Assembly (NCBI RefSeq): GCF_002289565.1
Contig: NZ_NTFY01000084.1
Location: 1 to 64,000, forward strand
Origin: Rhodopirellula sp. SM50
Lineage (GTDB): Bacteria; Planctomycetota; Planctomycetia; Pirellulales; Pirellulaceae
DNA: 64,000 nucleotides
Reading direction: 5' to 3'
The translations under genes and the position numbers were made by a program. Within the stretch, counting starts at the first letter, position 1, and every line of letters begins with the position of its first letter. The notes below the pieces were generated by a model. The model was given only the letters and a program-made list of their open reading frames with translations, had not been told where the DNA came from and did no database searches. This document shows positions 35,446-44,267 of the stretch, one piece after another.

Positions 35446-36612
35446 ATGCAGAGTCGTTTCATCCAATGGTCGAGGACGTTTGCGAAGTGGCTGGCCGTGT
35501 TGGTCGTTCTGGCGGGGGCGGTTTACTGGCTGCGGTTTCGGCCGGTTGGGGTCCAAGGGGTTCCGGTCCGCAGCGGTCCGATCGTTTCGGAAATCATCGG
35601 GACCGGGACACTCGAAGCCCGCGTGTCGACCACGATCAGCCCTAAGATATCCGGTCGCATCACGGTGGTGTCGGCCGACCAGGGGGACACGGTTGCCGAG
35701 GGCGATTTACTGGTCGAGCTGGACTCGGCCGAATTGCAGCAGCAAGTCGAAATCGCCGCAGCCAACGTGGCCGCCGCCCAAGCGGCCATCGTGCGACTGA
35801 GTGCGGACAAGGAGCGGGCGACGGTGGTGTTGGACCAAACGCAACGAACCAGTCGACGGTTGGAAAGTTTGTTGGAACGATCGGCCACGTCGCAGGAGGA
35901 GTTTGAACGTGCCACCGAAGCGATGTCGGTTGCGGTCGCCGACGTGGCCCGCGCCGAAGCGGCGATTACCGAAGGTCAAAAGGTTTTGTTGGCGGCGGAA
36001 AAGACGCTTCAATACCACCAGGCCCGGTTGCGGGACACGCGGATCGTTGCCCCCTTCGGCGGTCTGATCACGGCGCGACATCGCGAATCCGGTGACGTGG
36101 TGGTGCCCGGCAGCGGCATTTTGACACTGATTTCCACCGACGTGCTCTGGATCAGCGCCTGGGTCGATGAAACGGAGATGTCGAGAGTCGCCGAAGGCCA
36201 ACCCGCCCGCATCGTGTTCCGTTCCCAACCCGAGCAATCGTATCCGGGGACCGTGGTTCGATTGGCCAACGAATCCGATCGAGAAACGCGTGAGTTTGTG
36301 GTCGACGTGCAAGCCAACGCGTTGCCGGATCAGTGGGCCGTTGGGCAGCGCGCCGAAGTGTATTTGGAAATCGGCAGAAAGCCCGACGCGATTCAAATCG
36401 ATGCCGCTTCATTAGTGCGTACCAAAAACGGTCACGCCGTGTTCGTCAATGATGCCGGGGTGGCGCGGCTGCGACCGGTGACACTCGGATTGCGCGGACG
36501 TGATCGCGTCGAAGTGATCTTGGGGCTTTCCGCAACCGACCAGGTGATCATGCCGCGTCACGGCAGCGCGGCACTGACCGACGGAAGGCACGTGAGCGTG
36601 GACGAAACATGA
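35446..36612 (+). CDS. ABC exporter periplasmic adaptor (HlyD/MacA/DevB-like)
   Basis: A 388-residue membrane fusion protein. ATG 35446 follows GAAGAAG and gives an N-terminal cytoplasmic arm and one membrane segment (about residues 14-32). The lipoyl halves ('ISPKISGRITVVSADQGDTVAEGD' region and 'DTRIVAPFGGLITARHRESGD' region) flank a long coiled coil (about residues 105-205). Beta-barrel domain sequence follows. It overlaps the permease gene by four bases. With the next two genes it makes a tripartite-type exporter of the DevBCA/MacAB class; the substrate is unknown. Confidence 0.9.
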   Translation: MQSRFIQWSRTFAKWLAVLVVLAGAVYWLRFRPVGVQGVPVRSGPIVSEIIGTGTLEARVSTTISPKISGRITVVSADQGDTVAEGDLLVELDSAELQQQVEIAAANVAAAQAAIVRLSADKERATVVLDQTQRTSRRLESLLERSATSQEEFERATEAMSVAVADVARAEAAITEGQKVLLAAEKTLQYHQARLRDTRIVAPFGGLITARHRESGDVVVPGSGILTLISTDVLWISAWVDETEMSRVAEGQPARIVFRSQPEQSYPGTVVRLANESDRETREFVVDVQANALPDQWAVGQRAEVYLEIGRKPDAIQIDAASLVRTKNGHAVFVNDAGVARLRPVTLGLRGRDRVEVILGLSATDQVIMPRHGSAALTDGRHVSVDET

Positions 36613-37820
36613 ACCTGGCCTTGAAGGATATCCGCTACAGCTTTGGGCGATTTGCGTTGACCACCCTCGGCGTGGGCATGTTGTTAATGGTGGTGATGGG
36701 GATGGGAGGGATCTACCGTGGCGTCATCGAAGACGCGACGTTGTTGATCGATCGCGTCGATGCCGATTTGTGGATCGTCCAACGCGACACCCGTGGCCCG
36801 TTCGCCGAAGTCTCGCGGGTGCCGCCCAGTCTGGTGCATCGTGCGACGGCGGTGCCCGGCGTCGCCTCGGCCCGCGAGTTTGTCTACCACACCATCCAAC
36901 GAGAGCGAAACGGTAAACCCTTGCGGATCGCGGTAATGGGATTGAGTTGGCCGACCGACAAGGGCGATTGGATCGCGTTGACCGGCGGCCGAGCGCTGCG
37001 ACAAAACCACTTTGAAATGATCGCCAACGAATCGCTGGGATTGCCGGTCGGACATCGGATCAAGCTGGGGCAGGAAACCTACACGGTGGTCGGCACGACC
37101 AACAACATGATCGGCAGTAGCGGCGACGGCATGGCATTTGTCACCGTCCGCGATGCCCAGGCGATTCAATTTGATGTGCCCGGTGAAGCGGTCCGTCTGG
37201 AACGGGCCGCCCGGGAATCCCGCGCTCGCCGCTTTGACTTGGTCGCACAGCAACCGATGTTGCTGGCCAACACGCAGCGCCCGGGAGGTGAATTGCCCGC
37301 CGTCGCCCGACCCGGGCTGAGTGCCGTGATGGTGTCGCTCAAGCCCGACGCGGACGCCGACGTGGTCGCCGACATCATCGGCGGTTGGGGCGACGTCTCG
37401 GTGTACACCTCCGATGGGCAACGCGAGTTGTTGCTCAAGGGGACGGTCGAAAAGATCAAACGCCAAATCGGACTGTTCCGAGTGCTGTTGACCGTCATCG
37501 CAGCCATCATCATGGCGCTGATCCTATACACGATGACGCTGGACAAGATCCATTCGATCGCGCTGTTGAAATTAATCGGAGCACCCAACACCGTGATATT
37601 GAGTTTGATTCTGCAGCAAGCGTTGTTGCTGGGCGCGTTCGGGTTTGCGATCGCCTACCTGGTCGGGCAAAAGGTCTTTCCGATGTTTCCCCGACGCGTC
37701 CTGGTGACACAACCCGACTTGATACAGCTTGCCGCCATCGTGCTGGGAATCTCGATCTTGTCCAGCGTGCTGGGGATTTGGAAAGCTCTGCGGATCTCGC
37801 CCAACGAGGCCCTGTCGTGA
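36609..37820 (+). CDS. ABC transporter permease (FtsX/DevC-like)
   Basis: A 403-residue permease with the MacB/DevC plan: one helix near the N-terminus (about residues 13-35), a large periplasmic domain (about 40-275), and three helices in the C-terminal third ('LLTVIAAIIMALILYTMTL', 'LILQQALLLGAFGFAIAYL', 'LAAIVLGISILSSVLGIW'). The ending [11 protein letters not shown] is the classic FtsX-family C-terminus (PxEAL). The gene overlaps both neighbours by four bases. Confidence 0.92.
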   Translation: MNLALKDIRYSFGRFALTTLGVGMLLMVVMGMGGIYRGVIEDATLLIDRVDADLWIVQRDTRGPFAEVSRVPPSLVHRATAVPGVASAREFVYHTIQRERNGKPLRIAVMGLSWPTDKGDWIALTGGRALRQNHFEMIANESLGLPVGHRIKLGQETYTVVGTTNNMIGSSGDGMAFVTVRDAQAIQFDVPGEAVRLERAARESRARRFDLVAQQPMLLANTQRPGGELPAVARPGLSAVMVSLKPDADADVVADIIGGWGDVSVYTSDGQRELLLKGTVEKIKRQIGLFRVLLTVIAAIIMALILYTMTLDKIHSIALLKLIGAPNTVILSLILQQALLLGAFGFAIAYLVGQKVFPMFPRRVLVTQPDLIQLAAIVLGISILSSVLGIWKALRISPNEALS

Positions 37821-38521
37821 GCGATGCCGGGCAAACGTTGGCCATCGAAACCGACCGGCTGACCAAAATTTACGGCAGCGGTAACACCGAAGTCGTCGCG
37901 ATGCGAGACGTGTCGATGCAGGTGCATCGCGGCGAGGTGGTGGCGTTGTTGGGGCCGAGTGGTTCTGGCAAGTCGACGTTTCTTACCGCCGTCGGCCTGA
38001 TCAACCCGCCGACCTCGGGACGCGTGTTGATCGGCGGCAAGCTGGTGGTCGAAGGCGACGTCCCGCACACCAATCTGCGATCGTTTCGCCGTCGGCACCT
38101 CGGGTTCGTGTTTCAAAAATCCAACTTGATCCCGTTTCTGTCCGCCCGCGAAAATGTGCAGATCGCGATGCAGCTCAACGGAGACAGCCCCAAGCAAGCC
38201 CGCGCGCGGGCGCAAGAGTTGCTCGATTATCTCGGCGTCGGCGATCGGGGCGAGAGCCTGCCGTCGATGCTTTCCGGCGGCCAACAACAGCGCGTCGCCG
38301 TGGCCCGCGCGCTGGCAAACCACCCCAGCGTGATTCTGGCCGACGAGCCCACCGCGGCGCTGGACAGCCACCGCGGCCGACAAGTGATGGAACTGTTCGC
38401 CAAGGTCGCCCACGAACAGCAAGCCGCCGTCATCGTCGTCACCCACGACCATCGATCCTTGGACGTCTTCGACACCCGGTACGAAATGGAAGACGGCCTG
38501 ATGCGGTTGGCTCAGTCCTGA
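37817..38521 (+). CDS. ABC transporter ATP-binding protein (DevA/MacB-NBD-like)
   Basis: A 234-residue ATPase. It starts at GTG 37817 overlapping the permease stop (GTGA); the frame is open further upstream, but that region belongs to the permease gene in another frame. Walker [10 protein letters not shown] is at residues 46-54, the signature [15 protein letters not shown] and Walker [13 protein letters not shown] follow, and the H-loop is in VVTHDH. It powers the exporter formed with the two preceding genes. No terminator is seen, but a double element D sequence lies just downstream. Confidence 0.95.
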   Translation: MSDAGQTLAIETDRLTKIYGSGNTEVVAMRDVSMQVHRGEVVALLGPSGSGKSTFLTAVGLINPPTSGRVLIGGKLVVEGDVPHTNLRSFRRRHLGFVFQKSNLIPFLSARENVQIAMQLNGDSPKQARARAQELLDYLGVGDRGESLPSMLSGGQQQRVAVARALANHPSVILADEPTAALDSHRGRQVMELFAKVAHEQQAAVIVVTHDHRSLDVFDTRYEMEDGLMRLAQS

Positions 38522-38546
38522 AACACATCGATCCGCCTCCTTTCTC

Positions 38547-38595
38547 CCCAACCTATTTTTTGACCCACCTATTTTTTGACCCACCCACATTTGAC
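38547..38595. repeat. Element D, two tandem units
   Basis: CCTATTTTTTGACCCACCTA and a second copy directly after it, complementary in sense to the copies at 28.9 kb. Confidence 0.75.
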
Positions 38596-38648
38596 ATCTC
38601 CGCAGCGAGTAAACTGCTGAATCACACGATTCACTTCCAGGAGTTGTC

Positions 38649-40163
38649 ATGAACCAGAATCTGCTTTCTCGTCGCCGTTGGATGCTGTCGACCGGAGCGT
38701 CAACGCTTGGTGTTGCGACCGCAGTCCATTGCAACGGCGGCTTCGCTGAGGCACCGTCGCCGGAGGTCCAGCCGATCGGTTCGCGGCGCGAGTTGTTTGT
38801 CGACGAAGCCTTGATCGAAACACGCGACGATGTCGACTTGGTGATGCATCGCCCGCGTGACGAAGGTCAGGTGCTGGCGTTTGACAAGCCATGGGAAGGC
38901 GGTTTCAGTGCTTATGCGACCGTGATTCGCGACGGCGATCGATTGCGACTGTACTATCGTGGTCTCGGCGTGGCCGGCCAGGATGGCAACCGTGCCGAGA
39001 CGACCTGCTACGCGGAGTCGACCGACGGCATCGATTGGATCAAGCCGAATTTGGGACTGTTTGAAGTCAAGGGGACGCGCGAGAACAACGTGGTGTTGGC
39101 CGACGCCGCGCCGGTCACGCATAATTTCTGCCCGATGTTGGACACCCGCGAAGGCGTGCCGACGGAGGAGCGTTTCAAAGCACTCGGCGGGACCGTCAAA
39201 AGCGGGCTGATCGCCTGGGTTTCTGCCGACGGCACGCGTTGGCGCAAACTGCGCGAACAACCCGTGATCCCCAGCGACCAGGTTTCTTATCCCCATTTCT
39301 TCGACTCTCAAAACCTGGCGTTTTGGTCGGCGGCGGAACAACAGTACGTCTGTTATTTCCGTGTCTTTCACGACAAGATTCGTCGCATCGCGCGGTCGGT
39401 CAGCGACGATTTCGTCGAGTGGTCGGCGCCGGTGCTGATGGGGTATCGACATCGCGGCGGCGAGTCACCGATCGAGCACTTGTACACAAACCAAACGCAT
39501 CCGTATTTTCGCGCCCCGCATTTGTATGTCTCCATTGCCGCCCGTTTTATGCCGGGCCGGCAGGTCTTGAGCGACGAGCAAGCCGAGGCGATCCACGTCA
39601 ACCCGCGTTACTTCAAGGACACGTCCGATGCGATCCTGATGACCTCGCGGCCGGGAAGCGACGTTTACGATCGCACCTTCCTGAGCAGCTTCGTGCGACC
39701 GGGGATCGGGGCTCACAACTGGGTCTCGCGAACGAACTATCCGGCATTGAACGTCGTGCAAACCGGGCCGACGGAGATGTCGCTGTATCTGAACCAGGAC
39801 TACGCCCAACCGACGGCCCATCTGCGGCGCTATTCGATGCGGCTGGACGGGTTCGCGTCGGCCCAAGCCGATTATCACGGCGGCGAACTGGTCACCAAGC
39901 CCCTGGCGTTTAGCGGATCACAGTTGGCACTCAACTTTGCCACCTCCGCCGCCGGCGGCATTCGCGTGGAGATCCAAGACGCCTCTGGCACGCCGATCCC
40001 GGGCTACACGCTTGCCGAATCTCGCGAGCAGATCGGCAACGAAATCGAACGCGTCGTTTCCTGGAAATCCGGCACCGACGTGTCCCCCCTCGCCGGCCGC
40101 CCCCTACGCCTCCGCTTCGTCATGAAAGACGCCGATCTGTACGCCTTCCAGTTTCGCGCATAA
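38649..40163 (+). CDS. Tat-exported glycosidase-like beta-propeller protein
   Basis: A 504-residue protein. The N-terminus has a twin-arginine signal (SRRRWMLSTGAS) followed by a hydrophobic stretch. The mature part shows repeated propeller motifs such as 'DGDRLRLYYRG', 'STDGIDWIKPNLG', 'SADGTRWRKLREQPV' and 'LAFWSAAEQQYVCYF', typical of five-bladed GH32/GH43/GH130-like folds. The C-terminal 100 residues form a separate beta-sandwich-like part. A carbohydrate substrate is likely, but catalytic acids cannot be placed with confidence. A gene fragment directly follows. Confidence 0.82.
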   Translation: MNQNLLSRRRWMLSTGASTLGVATAVHCNGGFAEAPSPEVQPIGSRRELFVDEALIETRDDVDLVMHRPRDEGQVLAFDKPWEGGFSAYATVIRDGDRLRLYYRGLGVAGQDGNRAETTCYAESTDGIDWIKPNLGLFEVKGTRENNVVLADAAPVTHNFCPMLDTREGVPTEERFKALGGTVKSGLIAWVSADGTRWRKLREQPVIPSDQVSYPHFFDSQNLAFWSAAEQQYVCYFRVFHDKIRRIARSVSDDFVEWSAPVLMGYRHRGGESPIEHLYTNQTHPYFRAPHLYVSIAARFMPGRQVLSDEQAEAIHVNPRYFKDTSDAILMTSRPGSDVYDRTFLSSFVRPGIGAHNWVSRTNYPALNVVQTGPTEMSLYLNQDYAQPTAHLRRYSMRLDGFASAQADYHGGELVTKPLAFSGSQLALNFATSAAGGIRVEIQDASGTPIPGYTLAESREQIGNEIERVVSWKSGTDVSPLAGRPLRLRFVMKDADLYAFQFRA

Positions 40164-40166
40164 AAG

Positions 40167-40313
40167 GTGTCCGACACGTTTTTGGTCGCCGACGTCGACA
40201 ACGACGGCTTGTCGGAAGTGTTCATTGCCAACGGTGACATCGACGACTTTGAATTCGAAGGACGATCGTTTCGGCAACTTCCCCAGCTCTTGCAGCAGGT
40301 CGCGCGCGGCTGA
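40167..40313 (+). pseudogene. FG-GAP/VCBS-type repeat protein fragment
   Basis: A 48-codon open frame, four bases after the preceding stop, reads VADVDNDGLSEVFIANGD and then a QLPQLLQ segment. The DxDxDG calcium site followed by 'EVFIANG' is typical of FG-GAP/ASPIC-UnbV proteins, which are normally over 500 residues. There is no signal peptide and the repeat is single, so this is probably a remnant left by deletion. Confidence 0.5.
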
Positions 40314-40585
40314 TGGGGCGAGAGGCATACGAAATCGTTGGGCGACTTGACCGGCGGACGGGATTACTTGATTTCTGAACACCTGGGCGCCTGGCTGCTG
40401 TAAAATCGAAAGGTCCGGCGGTGCCGAGCCGCCCAACGGCGATGACGCATTTTGTTGTCACGGCGACGCATCTGTGCATCGCTTCCCTCGGCAGCATCAA
40501 GTCAGCTAGAAGAGATGAAACCCGTCGATCTTGTTCGAGTTTCGTTTTTATTTCTTTCTATCTCTTTAACCGTCAAGGTGCTCCT

Positions 40586-41821
40586 ATGGCAATGCCCAGA
40601 CAGAAACAGAGGCCTGGCTTCACGTTGGTGGAGCTGCTCGTGGTGATCGCGATTATCGGAATCCTGGTGGGACTCTTGCTCCCCGCGGTCCAGGCTGCTC
40701 GGGAAGCAGCCCGACGCATGAGTTGCAGCAACAATTTTAAACAGCTCGGAATTGGCATTCACAATTATCATGCCGCCTACAAACAGTTGCCGACACACGG
40801 TTCGGGAACTCAACCGGGGACGCCGGGTCCCTGGTACCGCAGCTCGGACTATGGCAACCGTCACCGCTTGAGCATGCTGGTTCCGATTCTGCCGTTCATC
40901 GAGCAACAGGCGTTGTGGAATGAAATCAGCAACCCGAATTCGAAGCGAACCGACGGCAACACCAGTGCGGCGGTGGGCACACCGACCAATCCCTGGCCGG
41001 CGATGGGGCCGACCCCTGAGAAGATTCAGTACATTCCCTGGACGACCGAGGTTCCGACGTACCGTTGCCCGAGTGATCCCGGGGTTGGACTTCCGGCACT
41101 GGGGCGGACGAACTACGCCGCCTGCTTGGGAGATTCTTCGTGGCTGCTCCACCTCGCCAACCGCAACAACAATCGGACCCGGGTCACCAACGGCCGTAGC
41201 CGACAATCAAACGCCGCCCACCGCGGGTTCTTCAAGCCGTTGCAGGAAGCAAAATTCCGCGACTGCCTGGACGGTCTGTCCAACACCATCGCGATGGGAG
41301 AAATCATCACCTATCTGGGCGACAATGATATCCGGGGCCAGGTGACCGAATCGGCCCGAAACCGGAGTGCCCCCGGTGTGTCGCTCGGGAACATTCGCAA
41401 TAACCCATCGGTTTGCAAGCCGTTGATCGACCCGGACAGGCCTCGGTTTTGGGATCCCCAGTACCACATGATCTCCCGCGCCCTGTTTGCCCGCGGCTAT
41501 CGCTGGGCTGACCAAGGACCGTTCTTTACCGGTTGCTTGACGATTCTGTCTCCCAACCGCGAGCTTTGCGGACCTTACAACACGCTCGGCACAACGTTGA
41601 TCGCGACGATGTCCAGCCGCCACCAAGGCGGATGCCATGTGTTGATGGGCGACGGAGCGGTCAAGTTCATCACCGACTCGATCGAAGCCGGTGACCAGAC
41701 CGCCGGCAGTGTTTGGCTCAACGGGACCGGAGGCCAGCTTCCCGGTTCGCAAAGTCCCTACGGGCTCTGGGGCGCCTTGGGCACGCGCGCCAGCAACGAA
41801 ACCATCGACGAGGAGATCTAG
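40586..41821 (+). CDS. DUF1559 domain protein with type IV pilin-like N-terminus
   Basis: A 411-residue protein typical of planctomycetes. ATG 40586 has AAGGTG six bases upstream; the frame is open 165 bases further, but that part is not coding-like. The prepilin signature [17 protein letters not shown] is at about residues 11-27, followed by [20 protein letters not shown]. The DUF1559 body has paired cysteines and ends with the family's '[17 protein letters not shown]' box. It is presumably processed by a prepilin peptidase and forms a surface or pseudopilus protein; members are abundant in these genomes with unknown roles. Confidence 0.95.
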   Translation: MAMPRQKQRPGFTLVELLVVIAIIGILVGLLLPAVQAAREAARRMSCSNNFKQLGIGIHNYHAAYKQLPTHGSGTQPGTPGPWYRSSDYGNRHRLSMLVPILPFIEQQALWNEISNPNSKRTDGNTSAAVGTPTNPWPAMGPTPEKIQYIPWTTEVPTYRCPSDPGVGLPALGRTNYAACLGDSSWLLHLANRNNNRTRVTNGRSRQSNAAHRGFFKPLQEAKFRDCLDGLSNTIAMGEIITYLGDNDIRGQVTESARNRSAPGVSLGNIRNNPSVCKPLIDPDRPRFWDPQYHMISRALFARGYRWADQGPFFTGCLTILSPNRELCGPYNTLGTTLIATMSSRHQGGCHVLMGDGAVKFITDSIEAGDQTAGSVWLNGTGGQLPGSQSPYGLWGALGTRASNETIDEEI

Positions 41822-41865
41822 GCTCTGTCCCTAAACGACGTTCACCGCCAGTAAACCGCGAAAAC

Positions 41866-41934
41866 GGGGTCAGGAGTCAATCGCCGGAACGGCCCTACGG
41901 GTGCTTCGCACGATTGACTCCTGACCCCCTTTTC
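41866..41934. terminator. Terminator-like palindrome (family E)
   Basis: GGGGTCAGGAGTCAATCG pairs perfectly with CGATTGACTCCTGACCCC and is followed by CTTTT, about 45 bases after the DUF1559 gene. The inner part (GTGCTTCGCAC) adds a second stem. It may end the DUF1559 transcript. Confidence 0.6.
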
Positions 41935-41990
41935 GCTCGCCTCGGTTGTCCCAGCCGGCAGGCCCAACGGTAACGCTGTGAGCATTTTTT

Positions 41991-42105
41991 AGCGGTAGGG
42001 CGCGAGCCCTCCGGTGTTGCGGTAACAATCAGGAACCGGAGGGCTTGCGCCCTGCCGCGAACACCTCGTCAAACGCAGGGAATCAATGCTTCACAGCGTT
42101 ACCCA
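41991..42105. repeat. Family A palindrome, full element with tail
   Basis: AGCGGTAGGGCGCGAGCCCT / AGGGCTTGCGCCCTGCCGC arms plus the AATGCTTCACAGCGT tail. The sequence before the left arm, CGCTGTGAGCATTTTTT, is complementary to that tail. Confidence 0.85.
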
Positions 42106-42198
42106 ACTGGGGCGATCGGGCTGCAGTCGCTGAATGCTTGTCGATCCAATGTTTTTACGGGTCCCTGACCCGCGTCTTCCCAACATCTGGTCCGTTCA

Positions 42199-42390
42199 AT
42201 GAAATCCCAATTGTCGTCCTGCTTGATTCTCATGCTTCTGGTCGCCGCCGTTGTCGGTTGTGGCGACAGCCGTCCGCAGACGTCCACCGAAGGAGCCGAC
42301 GCGCAAGCCATCGCGGATTACGAAGCGGCGGTGGCGGCAGCCGAGGGGAACATGGCGACCAGCGCGGACGCTGCCGAAGGCGACGAATGA
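42199..42390 (+). CDS. Small lipoprotein
   Basis: A 63-residue protein. The signal MKSQLSSCLILMLLVAAVVG is followed by a lipobox cysteine (VVGC), so it is lipid-anchored with an exported tail of about 43 acidic, Ala-rich residues. Such short lipoproteins are common in planctomycetes and have no known function. A perfect 10-bp hairpin (CGCCTCGCGG / CCGCGAGGCG) lies 15 bases after the stop without a T-run. Confidence 0.75.
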   Translation: MKSQLSSCLILMLLVAAVVGCGDSRPQTSTEGADAQAIADYEAAVAAAEGNMATSADAAEGDE

Positions 42391-42405
42391 CCGCCCGGTA
42401 CCAAT

Positions 42406-42430
42406 CGCCTCGCGGGGCAACCGCGAGGCG
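42406..42430. repeat. Hairpin downstream of small lipoprotein gene
   Basis: CGCCTCGCGG, GGCAA loop, CCGCGAGGCG. It may stabilise or end the transcript; no T-run follows. Confidence 0.6.
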
Positions 42431-42550
42431 GAGCGAGGGTAAATCAGCGTCCTTTGACGCGGGGCCGCCCATGGGGTCGCGTGGGAGGTAGAATATCCGG
42501 GTGAATTGTCGCGCGCGGATTTCTTCCCTTCCCCACACTCGGAAACCCTG

Positions 42551-43141
42551 ATGAACAAACCATTGCTTTCTCTCGCGTTCGGTGCAGCCATTGTGTTGCT
42601 TGCCAATCCTCTGGCGCATGCCGAGGTCACGGTCAAACTTTCCAAGATGCACCTTTGCTGTGGTGCCTGCGTGAAAGCCGTCGAAGGTGCCCTCGAAAAG
42701 GTCGAAGGTGCAACCGTCAAGGCGGATCAGGATAGCGGTTCCGCCGTCGTCACCGCAGCCGATCAAAAAACAGCTCGCAAGGCGATCGGTGCGATCGGAC
42801 GGGCTGGGTTCCATGGCGAGACCGATCACGCCAAGCTGAAAATGCAGGACAACAGCGGGGTCAAAGCGGGCGCCACGAAACGTCTGGAATTGGTCGGAGT
42901 CCACAACTGCTGCGGCGGCTGCAACAAGGCCATCAAAGCGGCGCTGGCGACGGTTGACGGTGTCCAGGCGGACACAGCCAAGCCGAAGTCGAAAACACTG
43001 GTGGTCGAAGGCGAGTTCGATGGACTGGCCGTCGTCCACGCCTTGAACAAAGCCGGTTTCCATGTTCGCGCAAAAGGAGCGGCGAAAGAAGCTGCTGCGG
43101 CAAGGAAGAAGAAGGCCGCCAAAGATTCCACCGACAAGTAG
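42551..43141 (+). CDS. Exported protein with two HMA-like metal-binding domains
   Basis: A 196-residue protein with a signal peptide (about residues 1-24, ending LAHA). Two domains with the heavy-metal-associated (MerP/Atx1) pattern follow. The first has HLCCGAC (Cys36, 37, 40) in place of the usual MxCxxC; the second has HNCCGGC (Cys120, 121, 124). Each is followed by the 'KAxEGALEKVEGA' helix/strand order of the family. The C-terminus is a Lys/Ala-rich tail. Binding of Cu, Zn or Hg in the periplasm is likely; the CCxxC form is a recognised-looking planctomycete variant, but the metal is unknown. Confidence 0.85.
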   Translation: MNKPLLSLAFGAAIVLLANPLAHAEVTVKLSKMHLCCGACVKAVEGALEKVEGATVKADQDSGSAVVTAADQKTARKAIGAIGRAGFHGETDHAKLKMQDNSGVKAGATKRLELVGVHNCCGGCNKAIKAALATVDGVQADTAKPKSKTLVVEGEFDGLAVVHALNKAGFHVRAKGAAKEAAAARKKKAAKDSTDK

Positions 43142-43175
43142 TTCGCCGGACTGCTCTGCAGGGAACCCGGTCCTG

Positions 43176-43222
43176 AGAAAAGAAGGCAGAACCATTCGGG
43201 GCAGAATGATTCTCCCGATTCG
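43176..43222. repeat. Family F repeat
   Basis: GAGAAAAGAAGGCAGAACCA and onward matches 44411-44452 with few changes. Confidence 0.65.
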
Positions 43223-43258
43223 TTCCCAAACAAAGCCCTAAGCGGTGAACGATTTTTT

Positions 43259-43371
43259 AGCGGCAGGGCGCGAGCCCTCCGGTGTTTTGGCAAAGATGCG
43301 GAACCGGAGGGCTTGCGCCCTGCCGCTTCAACCTCGTCAACCACGGGAAATGAATGGTTCACGGCGTAGGA
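43259..43371. repeat. Family A palindrome, full element with tail
   Basis: AGCGGCAGGGCGCGAGCCCT / AGGGCTTGCGCCCTGCCGCT arms, then the CCTCGTCAAC...GAATGGTTCACGGCG tail, closely matching the 42.0 kb copy. Confidence 0.85.
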
Positions 43372-43445
43372 CAGAGCCTGGGAGCAAGTCGCGATGAAAC
43401 GTGTGACCAGCCCCCAGGGGATACCGTCAGCCCGTCCGATCACGT

Positions 43446-44267
43446 TCAATCGTAAATCGTCTCGAAGTTAACGGAGGCCAGGGCGGCATCGAAGGCGTTG
43501 GCGTAGAAACCGGTGCCGTTGACGTCCAGCTTGTCGTGGTCGCTGCCGCCGTCCAGATGGGCATCGTCCGCATCGGATGCATCGATTCGCAGCGTATCGT
43601 TTCCGCTGCGCAGCTCGACGTCGAGATTGTCGACGTCGATTCCGAACAAGCTGACATAGTCGTTGTGCCGTCCGCTGTCGATGTCCAGGGTTCGGGCGTC
43701 GGTGTACGAGGCGACGAAGGTGTCGGCACCGTCACCCATGTCCGCTTCTAACCGGTCGCCGACATCGACGTTCCGCATCCACCAATAATCGTTGCCGTCA
43801 TCGTAGGAGTGGTCGACCAAGTCGATGTCGTCCAGAACGGTGACGTCGAGCATGGTGATCCGGTCGTTGCCGCGTCCCGTTTCGATTTTCAAGTCACTGT
43901 GTGAATGATGTTGCATGTTGACGTCGCGAATGACAACCTGATCATCACCGCTGCCGAGTTTGATGGTCAGATCGTCCAGCGTTCTCCAAGAGCCCCCGGT
44001 GAACATCTTGGTCGGAATGTATTGCACCGAGCCTCCGTTGATCGTCGTCGGCGCCCCGCCTTGGGTCAAACCGGTGATTCGAAGCATGTCGTTGATCTGT
44101 CGCACTTCGACGCCGTTAGCGGCACTGTCGCCAGTCAGTTCGACATCGATTCGGCTGCCGGAGATATCGACATCGACGGAGATGTCACCGGCCATCATTT
44201 TGCGGGTTTCCAGATTCTGAAGTCCGAGCCGGCGTTTTTTTGCTGCTTGGTATTTGGAACGAGCCAT
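43446..44267 (-). CDS. Surface protein with planctomycete leader and Asp-rich RTX-like repeats
   Basis: A 273-residue protein. The N-terminus MARSKYQAAKKRRLGLQNLE, then TRKMMAGD, is the leader found on many large planctomycete secreted proteins (LExRxMMAGD box). The rest repeats degenerate glycine-aspartate units: GSGDDQ, GRGNDR, GDGADT, GRHNDY and GSDHDK, like calcium-binding RTX turns, with alternating hydrophobic strands. A surface location with calcium-dependent folding is inferred. There is no enzyme motif. It stands alone, flanked by repeats on both sides. Confidence 0.82.
   Translation of the reverse strand: MARSKYQAAKKRRLGLQNLETRKMMAGDISVDVDISGSRIDVELTGDSAANGVEVRQINDMLRITGLTQGGAPTTINGGSVQYIPTKMFTGGSWRTLDDLTIKLGSGDDQVVIRDVNMQHHSHSDLKIETGRGNDRITMLDVTVLDDIDLVDHSYDDGNDYWWMRNVDVGDRLEADMGDGADTFVASYTDARTLDIDSGRHNDYVSLFGIDVDNLDVELRSGNDTLRIDASDADDAHLDGGSDHDKLDVNGTGFYANAFDAALASVNFETIYD

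Larger units (their letters stand above)
41822..42198. other. Gene-free interval with two palindromes
   Basis: Holds the terminator-like palindrome (41866-41934) and a full family A element with its tail (41991-42105). No gene is seen. Confidence 0.7.
43142..43445. other. Gene-free interval with family A and F repeats
   Basis: It holds a family F sequence (43176-43222) and a family A palindrome with tail (43259-43371). No gene is seen. Confidence 0.65.

Noticed and set aside
37385-37816. Upstream extension of the ABC ATPase frame
   Set aside because: It lies inside the permease gene in another frame; GTG 37817 with a four-base overlap is the better start.
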